NCBI RefSeq assembly: GCF_943169635.2
Contig: NZ_OW968186.1
Span: 992,001 to 1,056,000, forward strand
Length of the DNA stretch: 64,000 bases
Direction: 5' to 3'
Origin: Fenollaria sporofastidiosus
Lineage (GTDB): Bacteria; Bacillota; Clostridia; Tissierellales; Peptoniphilaceae
Shown: positions 62,614 to 64,000 of the stretch, one piece after another
Layout of the letters: every line of letters begins with the position of its first letter
Position numbering within the stretch: position 1 is the first letter of the stretch
Notes under the pieces: model-generated
What the model was told of the DNA's origin: nothing
What the model saw: only the letters and a program-made list of their open reading frames with translations
Database searches by the model: none
Position numbers and translations under genes: made by a program

Positions 62614-63699
62614 ATGATTGATTTTGATGTAGAAATTGACCAATTTGCAAAGATTAAAGTTATAGGTGTTGGTGGAGCAGGTAACAACGCCGTTAACAGA
62701 ATGGTTGATGCAGGTGTAAAGGGTGTTGAATTTATTGCTGTTAATACAGATAGACAAGCTCTTGCATCATCAAAGGCACAAAACAAAATTCAAATAGGAG
62801 ATAAGGTAACTAAGGGACTAGGAGCTGGAGCTAATCCAGAAGTAGGTTCTCAAGCAGCTCTTGAAGATAAAGAAGGCATCACTGAAATGCTTAAAGGCAC
62901 TGACATGGTATTTATCACAGCTGGTATGGGCGGTGGAACTGGTACTGGTGCTGCACCTATCATTGCACAAATCGCTAAGGAACAAGGCATACTAACTGTA
63001 GGCGTTGTTACAAGACCATTTGGCTTTGAAGGCATGAAGAGAGCTAAGAACGCATCTCAAGGTGTTAGCCAACTACTTGAAGTTGTTGATACACTAGTAA
63101 CTATACCAAACGATAGACTACTTCAAATAGCTGACAAGAAGACATCACTAAAAGATGCATTCATTATGGCTGACGAAGTATTAAAACAAGGTATTCAAGG
63201 TATATCAGACCTTATTAGTGTTCCAAACCTAATCAACCTAGACTTTGCTGACGTTAAGACTATCATGGAGCAAAAGGGTATCGCTCATATGGGTATAGGC
63301 TTTGCTCAAGGAGATAACAGAGCAACAGATGCAGCAAAACTTGCAATCAAGTCACCACTACTTGAAACATCTATAGAAGGAGCTAAGTCCGTTCTATTAA
63401 ACATCACTGGTGGTACAGACCTTGGTATGTTCGAAGTTAACGAAGCAGCAGACTTAATCAGACAATCAGTTGCTGACGATGCAAACATCATCTTCGGTGC
63501 TGGTATTGACGAAAGCCTTGGCGACTCTATAAAGATAACTGTTATTGCTACAGAGTTTGACGATGGATCTAAACCTGCTAAAAAGGATGCAAATAAAGAC
63601 TCTGAAGCTGAAGAAGAAAAGAACGAAGAAAGCAGAAGTGAAAGCACTTCAAGCTTTAACGATACTTTACTAGTACCTGATTTTTTAAAGAATAATTAA
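62614..63699 (+). CDS. ftsZ: Cell division GTPase FtsZ
   Basis: The tubulin homologue forming the Z-ring. The 361-residue protein has IGVGGAGNNAVNRM (about residues 16-29), the tubulin signature GGGTGTGAAPI (about 107-117), the T7 synergy loop NLDFADVKTIM, a Glu/Ser-rich linker (about 320-345) and the conserved C-terminal peptide DTLLVPDFLKNN that binds partners. An AAGGAGG lies 8 nt before the ATG. ftsA, its usual membrane tether, is missing from the cluster. Confidence 0.97.
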   Translation: MIDFDVEIDQFAKIKVIGVGGAGNNAVNRMVDAGVKGVEFIAVNTDRQALASSKAQNKIQIGDKVTKGLGAGANPEVGSQAALEDKEGITEMLKGTDMVFITAGMGGGTGTGAAPIIAQIAKEQGILTVGVVTRPFGFEGMKRAKNASQGVSQLLEVVDTLVTIPNDRLLQIADKKTSLKDAFIMADEVLKQGIQGISDLISVPNLINLDFADVKTIMEQKGIAHMGIGFAQGDNRATDAAKLAIKSPLLETSIEGAKSVLLNITGGTDLGMFEVNEAADLIRQSVADDANIIFGAGIDESLGDSIKITVIATEFDDGSKPAKKDANKDSEAEEEKNEESRSESTSSFNDTLLVPDFLKNN

Positions 63700-63701
63700 T
63701 T

Positions 63702-64000
63702 ATGAAGTGTCCTTTTTGTTCTTACGAAGATTCAAAAGTATTAGATTCAAGACCTACTAATGAGGGTACTGCGATTAGGAGACGTAGAGAGTGTCTTCGC
63801 TGTAAAAAAAGATTTACAACATATGAAAAAATTGAAGAAACACCTTTAATAGTTGTCAAGAAAAACGGAGACAGAGAGACATTTGACAGAAGTAAGATAT
63901 TAAAGGGCGTAATAAAATCTTGCGAGAAAAGACCTGTTAGCTTAAGTCAAATTGAAGGCTTGGCAGATAGCGTCGAAGAAAAGCTTATGAGCACTATGAA
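63702..64000 (+). CDS. nrdR: Transcriptional repressor NrdR, N-terminal part
   Basis: Runs off the window end; 99 residues are visible of the usual about 150. NrdR represses ribonucleotide reductase genes in response to ATP/dATP. It has the zinc ribbon CPFCSYEDSKVLDSRP with the second pair CLRCKKRF, and the ATP-cone opening VVKKNGDRETFDRSKILKGV. The ATG is 2 nt after the ftsZ stop, with only a weak ribosome-binding site. ftsZ-nrdR adjacency is common in clostridia. Confidence 0.94.
   Translation, partial: MKCPFCSYEDSKVLDSRPTNEGTAIRRRRECLRCKKRFTTYEKIEETPLIVVKKNGDRETFDRSKILKGVIKSCEKRPVSLSQIEGLADSVEEKLMSTM

Overview
The window is a low-GC Gram-positive (Firmicutes) chromosome segment. It carries a complete rRNA operon, S-layer-homology surface proteins, a one-polypeptide pyruvate:ferredoxin oxidoreductase, a PTS and a classic division/cell-wall (dcw) cluster. 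The rRNA and gene content suggest an anaerobic coccus of the Tissierellia/Peptoniphilaceae type, possibly close to Fenollaria or Ezakiella. That placement is my inference and was not checked against a database.

Layout. 0-7 kb: end of a class I fructose-bisphosphate aldolase, a CopZ-like metal-binding protein, an M42 aminopeptidase, then divergent nagE and nagA-ptsI-ptsH, so N-acetylglucosamine uptake sits with the general PTS proteins. A formate/nitrite-type channel follows behind a strongly palindromic promoter. 7-16.5 kb: two divergent SLH proteins, a UPF0371/DUF1846 protein, DegV, an Xaa-Pro aminopeptidase and uvrC. 16.6-19.4 kb: an accessory module (methyltransferase, ATC-hydrolase-like protein, broken alpha/beta hydrolase, membrane protein) ending in a second, decayed copy of the uvrC 3' end. 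19.6-27 kb: nifJ with a CRP/FNR-like site, a GNAT protein, a hypothetical protein, greA and an unusually long lysS.

27.1-38.7 kb is a mosaic accessory island between lysS and a SpoU methyltransferase. It holds the 3' end of a VirD4-like coupling protein, a ClbS/DfsB protein, a nucleotidyltransferase/small-ORF pair behind a nested inverted repeat, a broken HTH gene, a BlaI-M56 peptidase operon with a lipoprotein and secreted proteins, a DUF3847 gene, an oriT-like and stem-loop-rich stretch, an ABC exporter, an IS30 remnant and an AraC/GyrI regulator. It looks like several decayed integrative elements with surviving cargo.

39.7-44.8 kb is the rrn operon (16S, tRNA-Ile, 23S, 5S), with a strong leader promoter and a second promoter-like sequence in the 16S-23S spacer. 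45-50.5 kb: GNAT, a two-part threonine/serine exporter, comEC and holA. 50.6-64 kb: a membrane protein, then mraZ (behind a run of 10-bp MraZ-type boxes), rsmH, ftsL-like, a PASTA penicillin-binding protein, mraY, murD, ftsW, murG, ftsQ, two DUF881 proteins, sbp, ftsZ and the start of nrdR. murE, murF, murC and ftsA are absent from this cluster.

The candidates most likely to be undescribed are the NTase/small-ORF cassette, the BlaI-M56 operon with secreted cargo, the paired stem-loop modules at 34.5-34.8 kb and the uvrC-bracketed module. No CRISPR array was seen.
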